Source of the DNA: Halochromatium glycolicum
GTDB taxonomy: Bacteria > Pseudomonadota > Gammaproteobacteria > Chromatiales > Chromatiaceae
Assembly (NCBI RefSeq): GCF_016584085.1
Contig: NZ_NRSJ01000012.1
Location: 47,741 to 111,740 of the forward strand
Reading direction: 5' to 3'
DNA: 64,000 nt
Below, piece after piece: positions 27,692 to 36,160 of this stretch. Below the pieces are notes generated by a model that was not told the origin of the DNA, ran no database searches, and saw only the letters and a program-made list of their open reading frames with translations. Each line of letters begins with the position of its first letter. Position 1 is the first letter of the stretch. The position numbers and the translations under genes were made by a program.

Positions 27692-29317
27692 ATGCTAGAT
27701 AGCGCAATGATCGAGCTATCGCGGTGGCAGTTCGCCATCACCGCGATGTATCACTTTCTGTTCGTCCCGCTGACCCTAGGGCTCAGCTGGATGCTGGTGA
27801 TCATGGAGAGCGTCTACGTGATGACGGGACGCGCGATCTATAAGGACATGACCAAGTTTTGGGGGAAGTTGTTCGGCATCAACTTCGCGCTCGGCGTCAC
27901 CACCGGACTGACGATGGAGTTCCAGTTCGGCACCAACTGGTCCTACTACTCGCACTACGTCGGTGATGTCTTCGGCGCACCGCTGGCGATCGAGGGCCTG
28001 ATGGCCTTCTTCCTCGAATCCACCTTCATCGGCCTGTTCTTCCTCGGCTGGGAGCGCCTGACCAAGCGCCAGCACCTGGCCGTCACCTTCCTCACAGCGG
28101 TCGGCTCGAACCTCTCGGCGATGTGGATCCTGATCGCCAACGGCTGGATGCAGCACCCGGTCGGTGCAGAATTCAGCTTCGAGACCATGCGCATGGAGAT
28201 GGTCAGCTTCTCCGAGGTGCTGTTCAACCCGGTCGCCCAGGTCAAGTTCGTCCATACGGTTGCCGCCGGCTATGTCACCGCGGCGATGTTCGTCGCCGGC
28301 ATCAGCGCCTTCTACATGCTCAAGGGCCGGGATCTCCCCTTTGCGAAGCGTTCATTCTCGGTCGCGGTCGGCTTTGGCATGGCCTCGATCCTGTCGGTGA
28401 TCCTGCTCGGCGACGAATCCGGCTACGAGGTCGGCGACGTGCAGAAGGTCAAGCTCGCCGCGGTCGAGGCCGAATGGCATACCGAGGAGGCGCCCGCCGC
28501 GTTCACCGCATTCGGGATGCCCAGCAACGAGGACGAGGAGACCCACAACGCGATCAAGATCCCCTGGGCGCTCGGGCTGATCGCGACCCGCTCGCTGGAT
28601 GAAGATGTCGTCGGACTCAAGGACCTGATGCGCGAGCACGAGATCCGCATCCGCTCCGGGATGATCGCCTACGAATACCTGCAGCGGCTGCGCAACGGCG
28701 AGGACACCGAGGCCAATCGTGGGATGTTCGCCGACCATATGGACGACCTCGGCTACGGGCTGCTGCTGAAGGCCTACACCGACAACCCGGCCGAGGCCAC
28801 CGAGGAGCAGATCCAGATGGCGGTCAAGGACTCGATCCCGGAGGTCGCACCACTGTTCTGGGCCTTCCGGATCATGGTCGGCGCCGGGGTCTGGATGCTG
28901 TTCCTGTTCGCGCTCGGCTTCTACTACAACGCCAAGCGTCAGATCCAGGACAAGCGCTGGCTGCTGAGAGCGTTCCTCTACAGCATACCGGTGCCCTGGA
29001 TCGCGGCCGAGACCGGCTGGTTCGTCGCCGAGTTCGGCCGTCAGCCCTGGGCGATCGGTGAAGTGCTGCCGACCACGGTCGCCGCGTCCAGCCTCACCGC
29101 GAACGATCTGGTCATCAGCCTGAGCGCGTTCATCATCTTCTACACCCTGCTGTTCCTGATCGAGATGTACCTGATGTTCAAGTTCGGCCGCCAGGGTCCG
29201 AGCTCGCTGCACACCGGCAAGTACCATTTCGAGACTCAGGGTTCGGACAAGGGCGACCACAGCAGCGGCGGCGCCCCCTCGGCAACGGCCCCGGCCCGGC
29301 AGCATCAAGGAGACTGA
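27692..29317 (+). CDS. cydA: Cytochrome bd ubiquinol oxidase subunit I
   Basis: 541 residues. The N-terminus ELSRWQFAITAMYHFLFVPL has the conserved His ligand of heme b595, and the Q-loop and GRQPWAIGEVLPT near residue 450 are diagnostic. The subunit carries hemes b558, b595 and d in the inner membrane and reduces oxygen to water with quinol electrons at very high oxygen affinity. It is the first gene of cydABX, with two bases between it and cydB. In a phototrophic or microaerophilic host it would scavenge oxygen. Confidence 0.97.
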   Translation: MLDSAMIELSRWQFAITAMYHFLFVPLTLGLSWMLVIMESVYVMTGRAIYKDMTKFWGKLFGINFALGVTTGLTMEFQFGTNWSYYSHYVGDVFGAPLAIEGLMAFFLESTFIGLFFLGWERLTKRQHLAVTFLTAVGSNLSAMWILIANGWMQHPVGAEFSFETMRMEMVSFSEVLFNPVAQVKFVHTVAAGYVTAAMFVAGISAFYMLKGRDLPFAKRSFSVAVGFGMASILSVILLGDESGYEVGDVQKVKLAAVEAEWHTEEAPAAFTAFGMPSNEDEETHNAIKIPWALGLIATRSLDEDVVGLKDLMREHEIRIRSGMIAYEYLQRLRNGEDTEANRGMFADHMDDLGYGLLLKAYTDNPAEATEEQIQMAVKDSIPEVAPLFWAFRIMVGAGVWMLFLFALGFYYNAKRQIQDKRWLLRAFLYSIPVPWIAAETGWFVAEFGRQPWAIGEVLPTTVAASSLTANDLVISLSAFIIFYTLLFLIEMYLMFKFGRQGPSSLHTGKYHFETQGSDKGDHSSGGAPSATAPARQHQGD

Positions 29318-29319
29318 TC

Positions 29320-30462
29320 ATGATCGTCGATTACGAAGTCCTCAAGCTCATCTGGTGGCTGCTCGTTGGCGTGCTGTTCATCGGCTTCGCCGTGACCGAT
29401 GGGATGGATATGGGCGTCGGCACCCTGTTGCCGTTCCTCGGCAAGGGTGACGACGAGCGTCGCGTCATCATCAATACCATCGGCCCGCACTGGGACGGTA
29501 ATCAGGTCTGGCTGATCACCGCCGGCGGCGCGATCTTCGCCGCCTGGCCCTTGGTCTATGCCACCGCCTTCAGCGGCTTCTACTTCGCGATGCTCTTGGC
29601 GCTGTTCGCGCTGTTCTTCCGGCCAGTCGGATTCGACTATCGCAACAAGATCCAGGACAAACGTTGGCGCGGCGCCTGGGACTGGGGCCTGTTCATCGGC
29701 GGCGCGGTGCCGGCGCTGGTGTTCGGCATCGCGTTCGGCAACCTGCTCCAAGGGGTACCGTTCCATCTCGACGAGCTGCTGCGGCCGTACTACACCGGGA
29801 GCTTCTTCGCGCTGCTGAACCCGTTCGCGCTGCTGGCCGGGCTGATCAGCTTAGGGATGCTGACGATGCACGGGGCGATCTGGCTGCAGTTGCGCACCGG
29901 CGAGCCGATCGCCGGGCGCGCCAAGGAGTGGGCGCGGAAGATCGGGCTTGCGACCATCGTCGGCTTCGCGCTGGCCGGGATCTGGCTGACCCTGTTCGTC
30001 GACGGCTACAAGGTGGTCAGCATGCCGCCGCTCGATGCGATCTCGAACCCGCTCACCAAGGAGGTCGTCGTCGACCCCTACGGCTGGCTCACCAACTATA
30101 AGCAGTACCCGCTCACGCTCCTGTTTCCGATCCTCGGCTTCGCCGGGCTCGGCTTCGCGGTCTCGTTATCGATGCGTGATCGGGCCGGGCTCGGCCTGAT
30201 CATGAGCGGACTCGGCATCACCGGCATCATCATGACCGCCGGCGCCGCGATGTTCCCGTTCATCATGCCCTCGAGCAGCAACCCCAACAGCAGCCTGATC
30301 GCCTGGGACGCGACCTCCAGCCATCTGACGCTGACGGTGATGTTCTGGGCCGCGGTGATCTTCATCCCATTGATCCTGGCCTATACCACCTGGACCTATG
30401 TAAAGATGTGGCGCCGGGTTACGGTCGAGGAGATCCGCTCCCAGGACACGCTGGCGTACTGA
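29320..30462 (+). CDS. cydB: Cytochrome bd ubiquinol oxidase subunit II
   Basis: 380 residues. The start IVDYEVLKLIWWLLVGVLFI and AVTDGMDMGVGTLLPFLGK are near-identical to E. coli CydB, with GPHWDGNQVWLITAGGAIFAAWP following. Eight to nine membrane helices. It pairs with CydA. A 10-base-stem hairpin separates it from cydX. Confidence 0.97.
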   Translation: MIVDYEVLKLIWWLLVGVLFIGFAVTDGMDMGVGTLLPFLGKGDDERRVIINTIGPHWDGNQVWLITAGGAIFAAWPLVYATAFSGFYFAMLLALFALFFRPVGFDYRNKIQDKRWRGAWDWGLFIGGAVPALVFGIAFGNLLQGVPFHLDELLRPYYTGSFFALLNPFALLAGLISLGMLTMHGAIWLQLRTGEPIAGRAKEWARKIGLATIVGFALAGIWLTLFVDGYKVVSMPPLDAISNPLTKEVVVDPYGWLTNYKQYPLTLLFPILGFAGLGFAVSLSMRDRAGLGLIMSGLGITGIIMTAGAAMFPFIMPSSSNPNSSLIAWDATSSHLTLTVMFWAAVIFIPLILAYTTWTYVKMWRRVTVEEIRSQDTLAY

Positions 30463-30487
30463 CGCATCCAACGAGCACAACCTGAGA

Positions 30488-30524
30488 CGGCACCCCATCC
30501 GAGATGCGCTCCGGTGGGGTGCCG
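30488..30524 (+). promoter_or_regulatory. Stem-loop between cydB and cydX
   Basis: Arms cggcacccca (30488-30497) and tggggtgccg (30515-30524) pair perfectly; an inner ccg/cgg adds three more pairs. No T-tract follows, so it may protect the cydAB mRNA end or attenuate read-through into cydX rather than stop transcription completely. Confidence 0.6.
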
Positions 30525-30565
30525 GCAACCCGCTCAACAGGCTCTCTCTATCGAGGAATCAGCTC

Positions 30566-30706
30566 ATGTGGTACTTCGCCTGGATACTCGGCGTCCTGCT
30601 CGCGGTCGCCTTCGGCATCATCAACGTCATGTGGTACGAGTCCGAGCAATGCCTCGGCGACCCGGGAGATGATCCACAACGCGACCAAGATCAGCTCTCG
30701 GCCTGA
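30566..30706 (+). CDS. cydX: Small cytochrome bd subunit CydX
   Basis: 46 residues: the start MWYFAWILGVLLAVAFGIIN is almost the same as E. coli CydX (MWYFAWILGTLLA...), followed by VMWYESEQ and a polar Asp/Gln-rich tail. AGGA lies about nine bases before the ATG. CydX is a single-helix peptide that stabilises the heme d site of the CydAB oxidase. It follows cydB by 103 bases, ending before a strong terminator. Confidence 0.93.
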   Translation: MWYFAWILGVLLAVAFGIINVMWYESEQCLGDPGDDPQRDQDQLSA

Positions 30707-30737
30707 GGCGTCCCAGCCGATCGATATCACCCACCCT

Positions 30738-30774
30738 GAGCCGAAGGCGCTGAATCGCTTGGCGCTTTCGGCTC
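30738..30774 (+). terminator. Terminator hairpin of the cydABX operon
   Basis: A 13-pair stem (gagccgaaggcgc / gcgctttcggctc, one G-T pair) with an 11-base loop lies 31 bases after the cydX stop. A U-rich tract is lacking, but the stem is long and at the expected place. Confidence 0.7.
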
Positions 30775-30849
30775 CGCGATCGCAAAACCGCATTTCGCCC
30801 GCTCCTTCGTTTGAGCTAGGCTAGCGTTTTGATTCCATTAGGACCCGCT

Positions 30850-31659
30850 GTGACCGACCCGATCCAGGACTACCAACCCCGCCCCGACCTCCTGCAAGAC
30901 CGCGTGATCCTGATCACCGGTGCCGCCGAAGGCATGGGACGGGCGCTCGCGCTGGAGTGCGCCCGCCACGGCGCGACCGTGATCCTGAGCGGCTTCCGCG
31001 AGAAGGCGCTCGAGTCCGTCTACGACGCCATCACCGAGGCCGGCGGACCCGAGCCGGCCAGCCTGCCGCTCGATCTGGACAAGGCCGACGAGCAGCTGAT
31101 GCTCGGCATCGCCACCACATTAGGCGACGAGTTCGGCCGGCTCGACGGCCTGGTGCATACGGCCCAGTACATCCCGTTCCTGAGCCGGATCGACGACTAC
31201 GACGCCGACCAGTGGAGCAAGGTGCTGCGCATCAACCTCACCGGCCCCTTCCTGCTGACCCAAGCCTGCCTGCCGCTGTTGCGCTCGGCCGAGGCGGCCT
31301 CGGTGGTGTTCCAGGCGGACCGGGTCGGCCGCCGCGCGCTCGCCTACTGGGGCGCCTTCGCCACGGCGATGTCCGGTATCGAGGCCCTGATGCAGACCCT
31401 CGCCGAAGAGACCGAGGCCAGCAGCCGCATCCGTGTCAACAGCCTCGACCCCGGCCCCTTGCGCACCGCGCAGCGGCGCGAGCTCTATCCGGCCGAGGAC
31501 CCGAACACCGTGCCCAAGCCCGAGCAGCTCACCGACGCCTTCCTCTACCTGCTCGGCCCGGATTCGCGCGGGATCACCGGACAGGCCTTCAGCGCCCGCC
31601 CGGCGTCCGCCGATGCGAATCGGGATGCAGCGAGCGAGGCGGAGACGGCGCTCCCATGA
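30850..31659 (+). CDS. YciK-like SDR with lost catalytic residues
   Basis: 269 residues from a GTG at 30850, which has AGGA eight bases upstream; an upstream TTG at 30829 lacks a ribosome site. It aligns along its whole length with E. coli YciK: the nucleotide-binding TGAAEGMG (residues 23-30) is kept. The catalytic core is not: the YxxxK motif reads F170-A-T-A-M174, the Ser position is Asp, and the NAG motif reads TAQ. So it may bind NAD(P)H but should not carry out SDR oxidation-reduction. Its stop overlaps the next small frame (ATGA), starting a chain of coupled genes leading to transketolase. Confidence 0.85.
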   Translation: MTDPIQDYQPRPDLLQDRVILITGAAEGMGRALALECARHGATVILSGFREKALESVYDAITEAGGPEPASLPLDLDKADEQLMLGIATTLGDEFGRLDGLVHTAQYIPFLSRIDDYDADQWSKVLRINLTGPFLLTQACLPLLRSAEAASVVFQADRVGRRALAYWGAFATAMSGIEALMQTLAEETEASSRIRVNSLDPGPLRTAQRRELYPAEDPNTVPKPEQLTDAFLYLLGPDSRGITGQAFSARPASADANRDAASEAETALP

Positions 31660-31808
31660 ATGAGCCAACGCCCGCGCTGCTGCCCGTGCACAGGCCCCCG
31701 CCCCTATCTGGGCCTCTGCCTGGGCCCCTGCCTGCGCCCCTGCCTGGGCCCCTGACTGTGACCAGGCCCGCGCATCCCGAGCCCGGCAGGACGGCAACAC
31801 CGGCATGA
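31656..31808 (+). CDS. Possible 50-residue proline-rich peptide linking SDR and transketolase
   Basis: The frame starts in an ATGA overlap with the SDR stop and ends in an ATGA overlap with the transketolase start, so ribosomes could pass through without release. The peptide is dominated by PLPGPLPAPLPGPL repeats of 12-15 bases. It resembles nothing I know and may serve only as a translational bridge, or may not be made. Confidence 0.4.
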   Translation: MNEPTPALLPVHRPPPLSGPLPGPLPAPLPGPLTVTRPAHPEPGRTATPA

Positions 31809-32932
31809 CTGACTCAGCACCGACGCCCGCCGCATCCGCTCAGGCGGCGCCAACCCTGGCCGTCGCAACCGTCGCGGATCGCATCCGGCGCCGCGTGCTC
31901 GAGCACACCTTGCGCAACAACGGCGGTTACCTGAGCCAGGCCTGTTCGGCCGCCGAGATCCTGGCGACGCTCTACCTGCGGGTGATGCGGCTCGGCCCGA
32001 GCCAAGGCCCGGCCGTGCCGCGGCCATTCGCCGGGGTGCCCTCGGCCGCGAACCCGGATGCGTTCACCGGCGCCGACTACAACGGGCCCAAGCATCCGGA
32101 CCTCGACCGCTTCATCTTCTCACCGGTGCACTACGCGCTGGTCCTGTACTCGCTGCTGATCGAGCTCGGCCGGCTCGGCCCCGATGCCCTGGAGCAGTTC
32201 AACCAGGACGGCAGCACCGTCGAATTGATCGGTGCCGAGCACTCGCCCGGCCATGAGGTCACCGCCGGCTCGCTCGGGCAGGCGCTGAGCCAGGCCGGCG
32301 GCATCGCGCTCGCCCGCCGTCTGCGCGGTGAGCGCGGCCGGGTCTGGGTCTTCATGTCCGACGGTGAATTCCAAGAGGGCCAGACCTGGGAGGCCTTCGC
32401 GGCGCTCGCCCATCACCGCATCGGCAATCTCGGTGTGTACATCGATGCCAATGCCCAGCAGTGCGATGGCGCGATGGCCGATGTGATGACCATCGAGCCG
32501 CTCGCCGAGCGCCTGCGCGCGTTCGGCGCCGAGGTCCACGAGGTCGACGGCCATGACCCCGACGCCTTGGCCGCACCGGCGCGCGCGCGCCTGCGCCTGG
32601 CTGGCGATCCTCGAGTGCAGGCATCCGATGAGACACCACGCCAGCCTCCAGTCGACGCCTTGGGCCAGACCGAGTCGCAACCGCCTGAGCCAGCCGCAGT
32701 GCCAACCGCAGTGCCAGCCATAGGACCAACCGCAGGACCGGCCACCGGGCCGGCAGCCGAACCCGCGGCCGCCGATCGCCCGCTGGTCGTGATCGCCCGC
32801 ACCGATCCCTGTCGCGGTATCGATCTGCTGCGCGCGCGCGCCCCTAAGCTGCATTTCCTGCGCTTCAAATCGGCCGACGAGCACGATGCCTACGAGGACC
32901 TGCTCGAGCACTGGCAGGACGACGCCTCATGA
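31805..32932 (+). CDS. Transketolase, N-terminal (TPP-binding) subunit
   Basis: 375 residues. It carries the thiamine-diphosphate region MSDGEFQEGQTWEAFAALAH ... DANAQQCDG (residues about 182-220), with GHEVTAGSLGQALSQAGGIA before it. In this split form the N- and C-halves are separate proteins that assemble into one transketolase or related enzyme. An Ala/Pro/Gly-rich stretch of about 50 residues (around 275-325, units such as AGPATGPAAEPAA) is inserted near the C-terminus. It is coupled by ATGA overlaps to the genes on both sides. Confidence 0.88.
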   Translation: MTDSAPTPAASAQAAPTLAVATVADRIRRRVLEHTLRNNGGYLSQACSAAEILATLYLRVMRLGPSQGPAVPRPFAGVPSAANPDAFTGADYNGPKHPDLDRFIFSPVHYALVLYSLLIELGRLGPDALEQFNQDGSTVELIGAEHSPGHEVTAGSLGQALSQAGGIALARRLRGERGRVWVFMSDGEFQEGQTWEAFAALAHHRIGNLGVYIDANAQQCDGAMADVMTIEPLAERLRAFGAEVHEVDGHDPDALAAPARARLRLAGDPRVQASDETPRQPPVDALGQTESQPPEPAAVPTAVPAIGPTAGPATGPAAEPAAADRPLVVIARTDPCRGIDLLRARAPKLHFLRFKSADEHDAYEDLLEHWQDDAS

Positions 32933-33957
32933 TCGAGACCGTCACCCGCCCGCATCGCGCCAACCTGATCCGCTTCGGCGAGCAGCACCCAGCGGCATTG
33001 GTGCTCGGCGCCGATCTGACCTCGTCCTGCGAGGCCGACGGCTTTCGCGATCGCTACCCGGAGCGCTTCTTCTCGTTCGGGATGGCCGAGCAGAACATGC
33101 TCGGTTTCGCGGCCGGGCTCGCGCGCGAGGGCTTCCTTCCCTACATCCACACCTTTGCGGTGTTCATCACCCGGCGCCCGTTCGACCAGCTCGCGATGAG
33201 CATCGGCTATCCGAACCTGCCGGTGCGGCTGATCGGCTTCCTGCCCGGGATCACGACGCCGGGCGGCGTGACCCACCAGGCGATCGACGACATTGCGTTG
33301 CTACGCGCGATCCCGAACATGACCATCCTCGAGGCCGGTGACGCGACCGAGGTCGAATCGATGCTCGATTGCGCGCAGGCGATCGACGGGCCGGTCTACG
33401 TGCGCCAGCTGCGCGGCGAGGTCCCGCGGCTGTTCCCGGCCGATGAGCCGCTGCGGCTCGGTCAGGCGCGTGTGCTGAGCCAGGGTCCAGAGCCAGACCT
33501 CGCGGTGATCAGCAGCGGCATCTGCACCGAGGAGGCGATGCGCGCCGTCCCGGCATTACAGGCCCAAGGGGTCTCGGTCACGCACCTGCACGTCTCGACC
33601 CTGAAGCCATTCGACGACCCGCAGCTCATCGACGCGATCGCCCAGGCCCGCCATGGCGCGATCGCGATCGAGAACCACAGCGTCATCGGCGGGCTCGGCA
33701 GCGCCCTTGCCGAGCAGCTCGCCGAGCAGGGTATCGGCAAGCGACTGCTCCGGCTTGGATTGCGCGATACCTATGCGCACGGCGCCAGCAAGCCCTACCT
33801 GATGCGCGAGTACGGGCTCGATGCGCTGGCGCTGGTGCGCGCCGCCGAGCGCCTGATCGGCGCATCACTCGACATCGATGCGGATCATTTGGCGGAGGTT
33901 GATGTCGAGAATGGATCTCAGCCCTTGGCCAAGGCTGACAAGAGCGAGGATCTCTAA
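32929..33957 (+). CDS. Transketolase, C-terminal (pyrimidine-binding) subunit
   Basis: 342 residues. The pyrimidine-binding half has the conserved Glu region FFSFGMAEQNMLGFAAGLAR and GFLPGITTPGGVTHQAIDDIAL, followed by a transketolase C-terminal domain with LHVSTLKPFD. The start overlaps the N-subunit stop (ATGA). Transketolase moves two-carbon units in the Calvin cycle and pentose phosphate pathway; split enzymes of this type may instead act in a specialised sugar pathway. Confidence 0.9.
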   Translation: MIETVTRPHRANLIRFGEQHPAALVLGADLTSSCEADGFRDRYPERFFSFGMAEQNMLGFAAGLAREGFLPYIHTFAVFITRRPFDQLAMSIGYPNLPVRLIGFLPGITTPGGVTHQAIDDIALLRAIPNMTILEAGDATEVESMLDCAQAIDGPVYVRQLRGEVPRLFPADEPLRLGQARVLSQGPEPDLAVISSGICTEEAMRAVPALQAQGVSVTHLHVSTLKPFDDPQLIDAIAQARHGAIAIENHSVIGGLGSALAEQLAEQGIGKRLLRLGLRDTYAHGASKPYLMREYGLDALALVRAAERLIGASLDIDADHLAEVDVENGSQPLAKADKSEDL

Positions 33958-34199
33958 TGAGGCTCTCTGGACAAGCCGATCAGCTTCGGCATGTAAGGCG
34001 ATTTCTGTCAAAGCTCATACCGCCTTGCTGGTCTTTTCGCTCGCCTTCTTCGTCGCGCCGCCGGTCACATAGCCCGGCTATGCTCCCGGCGACGCTCCTC
34101 GAAGGCAAACGAAAATCCTGCGCAATTCGGTACGAGCTTTTCCGGCAATCGCCTAAAATTGAGCGACAATGATTCGCTCTGAACCGGAAGCGTGCCGCT

Positions 34200-34691
34200 A
34201 TGACCGATGCACAAGCGCTCTATCAAACCGACTATGCCACATGGGCGAAGCAGCAGGCAGCGCTTCTCCGCGCGCGGCGCTTCACCGAGCTCGATATCGA
34301 ACACCTGATCGATGAGCTCGGCGACATGGGCAAGAGCGAGCGCCGCGAGCTCGAGAGCCGGCTACTGATCTTGCTGGCCCATCTGCTCAAATGGGAATAC
34401 CAGTATCGAACGCTCTCCGAGCGATGGCGCGAGTTCAGAGGAGACAGCTGGCGGTCAACGATCGTTGAGCAGCGCAAACAGCTCGGCGTGCTGTTGCGAC
34501 GCGCGCCTGGACTCAAATCGGCGCTCGACGACACGATCCTGTCGACCTACACGGACGCCGTCGATCTCGCGACTAAGGAGACGGGCTTGTCCATTGAGAC
34601 CTTCCCGAGCCGCTGCCCCTACACGAGGGATCAGGTGCTGGACGATGACTTCTACCCGAGCCTCGACGGGCACTCGCCGAAGTCGACTTGA
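34200..34691 (+). CDS. DUF29 domain protein (copy 1)
   Basis: 163 residues, mainly helical. The family core is clear: FTELDIEHLIDELGDMGKSE, LLILLAHLLKWEYQYRT and SERWREFRGDSWRSTI. Function of DUF29 is unknown. A close paralogue is encoded at 42754-43224 between aceF and lpd, sharing most of these blocks. Its stop overlaps the TTG start of the RuBisCO-like gene (TTGA), so the two are translated together. Confidence 0.88.
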   Translation: MTDAQALYQTDYATWAKQQAALLRARRFTELDIEHLIDELGDMGKSERRELESRLLILLAHLLKWEYQYRTLSERWREFRGDSWRSTIVEQRKQLGVLLRRAPGLKSALDDTILSTYTDAVDLATKETGLSIETFPSRCPYTRDQVLDDDFYPSLDGHSPKST

Positions 34692-35941
34692 GTAGCGCCA
34701 AACCGCCTCTTGCCCTCAGCGGTGAGCGCTTCACCGCCGTCTACCGGCTCGCCGTCGACGCGGCCGAGGTCGAGGCGCGCGCCCGCGCGATCGGCCTCGA
34801 GCAGACGGTCGAGTTCCCGGACGCATTGATCCCGAGCGACGCGATCCGCGAGCAGATCGTCGGCGAGATCGCGGCGATTACGCCCTGTGCCCGCGCGGAC
34901 GGCGGCAGCGGCTTCGAGGTCAGTCTCCGCTATCCGGTCGAGGCCGCCGGCAGCGAGCTCACGCAGTTGCTGAACGTGCTGTTCGGCAATGTCGCCTTGC
35001 AGCCTGGGGTGCGGCTGCAGCGCATCGAGCTGCCACCAGCGCTGCTGGATGGGTTCCGTGGCCCGCGCTTCGGCATCGCCGGACTGCGGCGGGCGCTCGC
35101 TTCCGCGCTCGCCCCCGATGCCCTCCATCCCACACGCACACCACCCGAGGCGGCCAAAGCATCCTCGACACCACCACAGCGGCCGCTGCTGTGCACGGCC
35201 TTGAAGCCGATGGGTCTGTCCCCGAGCGAGCTCGCCGAGCTCGCCTACCGGCTCGCGCTCGGCGGGATCGATCTGATCAAGGACGACCACGGCCTCGCCG
35301 ATCAGCCCTTCTGCCGCTTCGACGAGCGTGTCGCCCGCTGCGCCGAGGCCGTGCACCGGGCCAATCAGGAGACCGGCGGCCACAGCCTCTACCTGCCCAA
35401 TGTCACCGCTCCGGCGACAGCGGTCGTGGCCCGGGCCCAACGCGCCAAGGCCGAGGGCGCTGGCGGCCTGCTGTTCTGCCCCGGTCTCGCCGGCCTGGAT
35501 ACGATGCGCGCGCTCGCCGACGATGACGCGCTCGCGCTGCCGATCCTGAGCCATCCGGCGCTGCTTGGCGGCCTCGCCATCAACCCCGGCACCGGCATCG
35601 CGCACGGTCTGCTGTTCGCCACCCTACTGCGCCTCGCCGGCGCCGACGCCACCATCTTCCCGCACAGCGGCGGGCGCTTCACCTTCACCGCCAGCGAATG
35701 CCAGGAGATTGCCGACGCCGCGCGGGCCTCGCTCGGGACACTCCAGCCGATCTGGCCGGTCCCGGCCGGCGGCATGCGATTGGCGCGCGTGCCCGAGCTG
35801 GTCGAAAGCTATGGGTCCGACAGTATCTTCCTAATCGGCGGCGACCTGCATGCCGGCCCCGATCTGGTCGAACGCTGCCAGGCGTTCCGCGCGCTGGTCG
35901 AGCGCAGCGCTGATGGCTCCGTTATTGATAGACATCAATGA
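34688..35941 (+). CDS. RuBisCO-like protein (form IV)
   Basis: 417 residues from a TTG that overlaps the DUF29 stop. The RuBisCO large-subunit fold is recognisable by GGIDLIKDDHGLADQPFCRF, which aligns with the carbamylated-lysine site GGLDFTKDDE of true RuBisCO but with Glu replaced by His, and by CTALKPMGLS in place of TIKPKLGLS. The loop-6 GKLEG is replaced by GGRFTF. It therefore cannot fix CO2. Other RuBisCO-like proteins act in methionine salvage (enolase or isomerase steps) or in sulfur and stress metabolism, as in green sulfur bacteria. A Pro/Thr-rich insert lies near residues 140-160. Confidence 0.88.
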   Translation: MSSAKPPLALSGERFTAVYRLAVDAAEVEARARAIGLEQTVEFPDALIPSDAIREQIVGEIAAITPCARADGGSGFEVSLRYPVEAAGSELTQLLNVLFGNVALQPGVRLQRIELPPALLDGFRGPRFGIAGLRRALASALAPDALHPTRTPPEAAKASSTPPQRPLLCTALKPMGLSPSELAELAYRLALGGIDLIKDDHGLADQPFCRFDERVARCAEAVHRANQETGGHSLYLPNVTAPATAVVARAQRAKAEGAGGLLFCPGLAGLDTMRALADDDALALPILSHPALLGGLAINPGTGIAHGLLFATLLRLAGADATIFPHSGGRFTFTASECQEIADAARASLGTLQPIWPVPAGGMRLARVPELVESYGSDSIFLIGGDLHAGPDLVERCQAFRALVERSADGSVIDRHQ

Positions 35942-36160
35942 CAGCTGTCGGCGCGCGGCGAACGGAAGTGATGAAGGTTGCTGCTTCACTATTTTCTTAT
36001 AAACTAACGAGCGTTCTGCCAGCTCTCCGCGGGCCGGAATGATTCCAAGCCCGGGAAGCGCAGCACCGCCGCCGCGCCACGATAACAACACCATAACGCT
36101 GCCGGCAGAACCGCTTGTGAAGCCCATCCGTTTCAAAATCACTGAGTGGAAAGAACCAAT

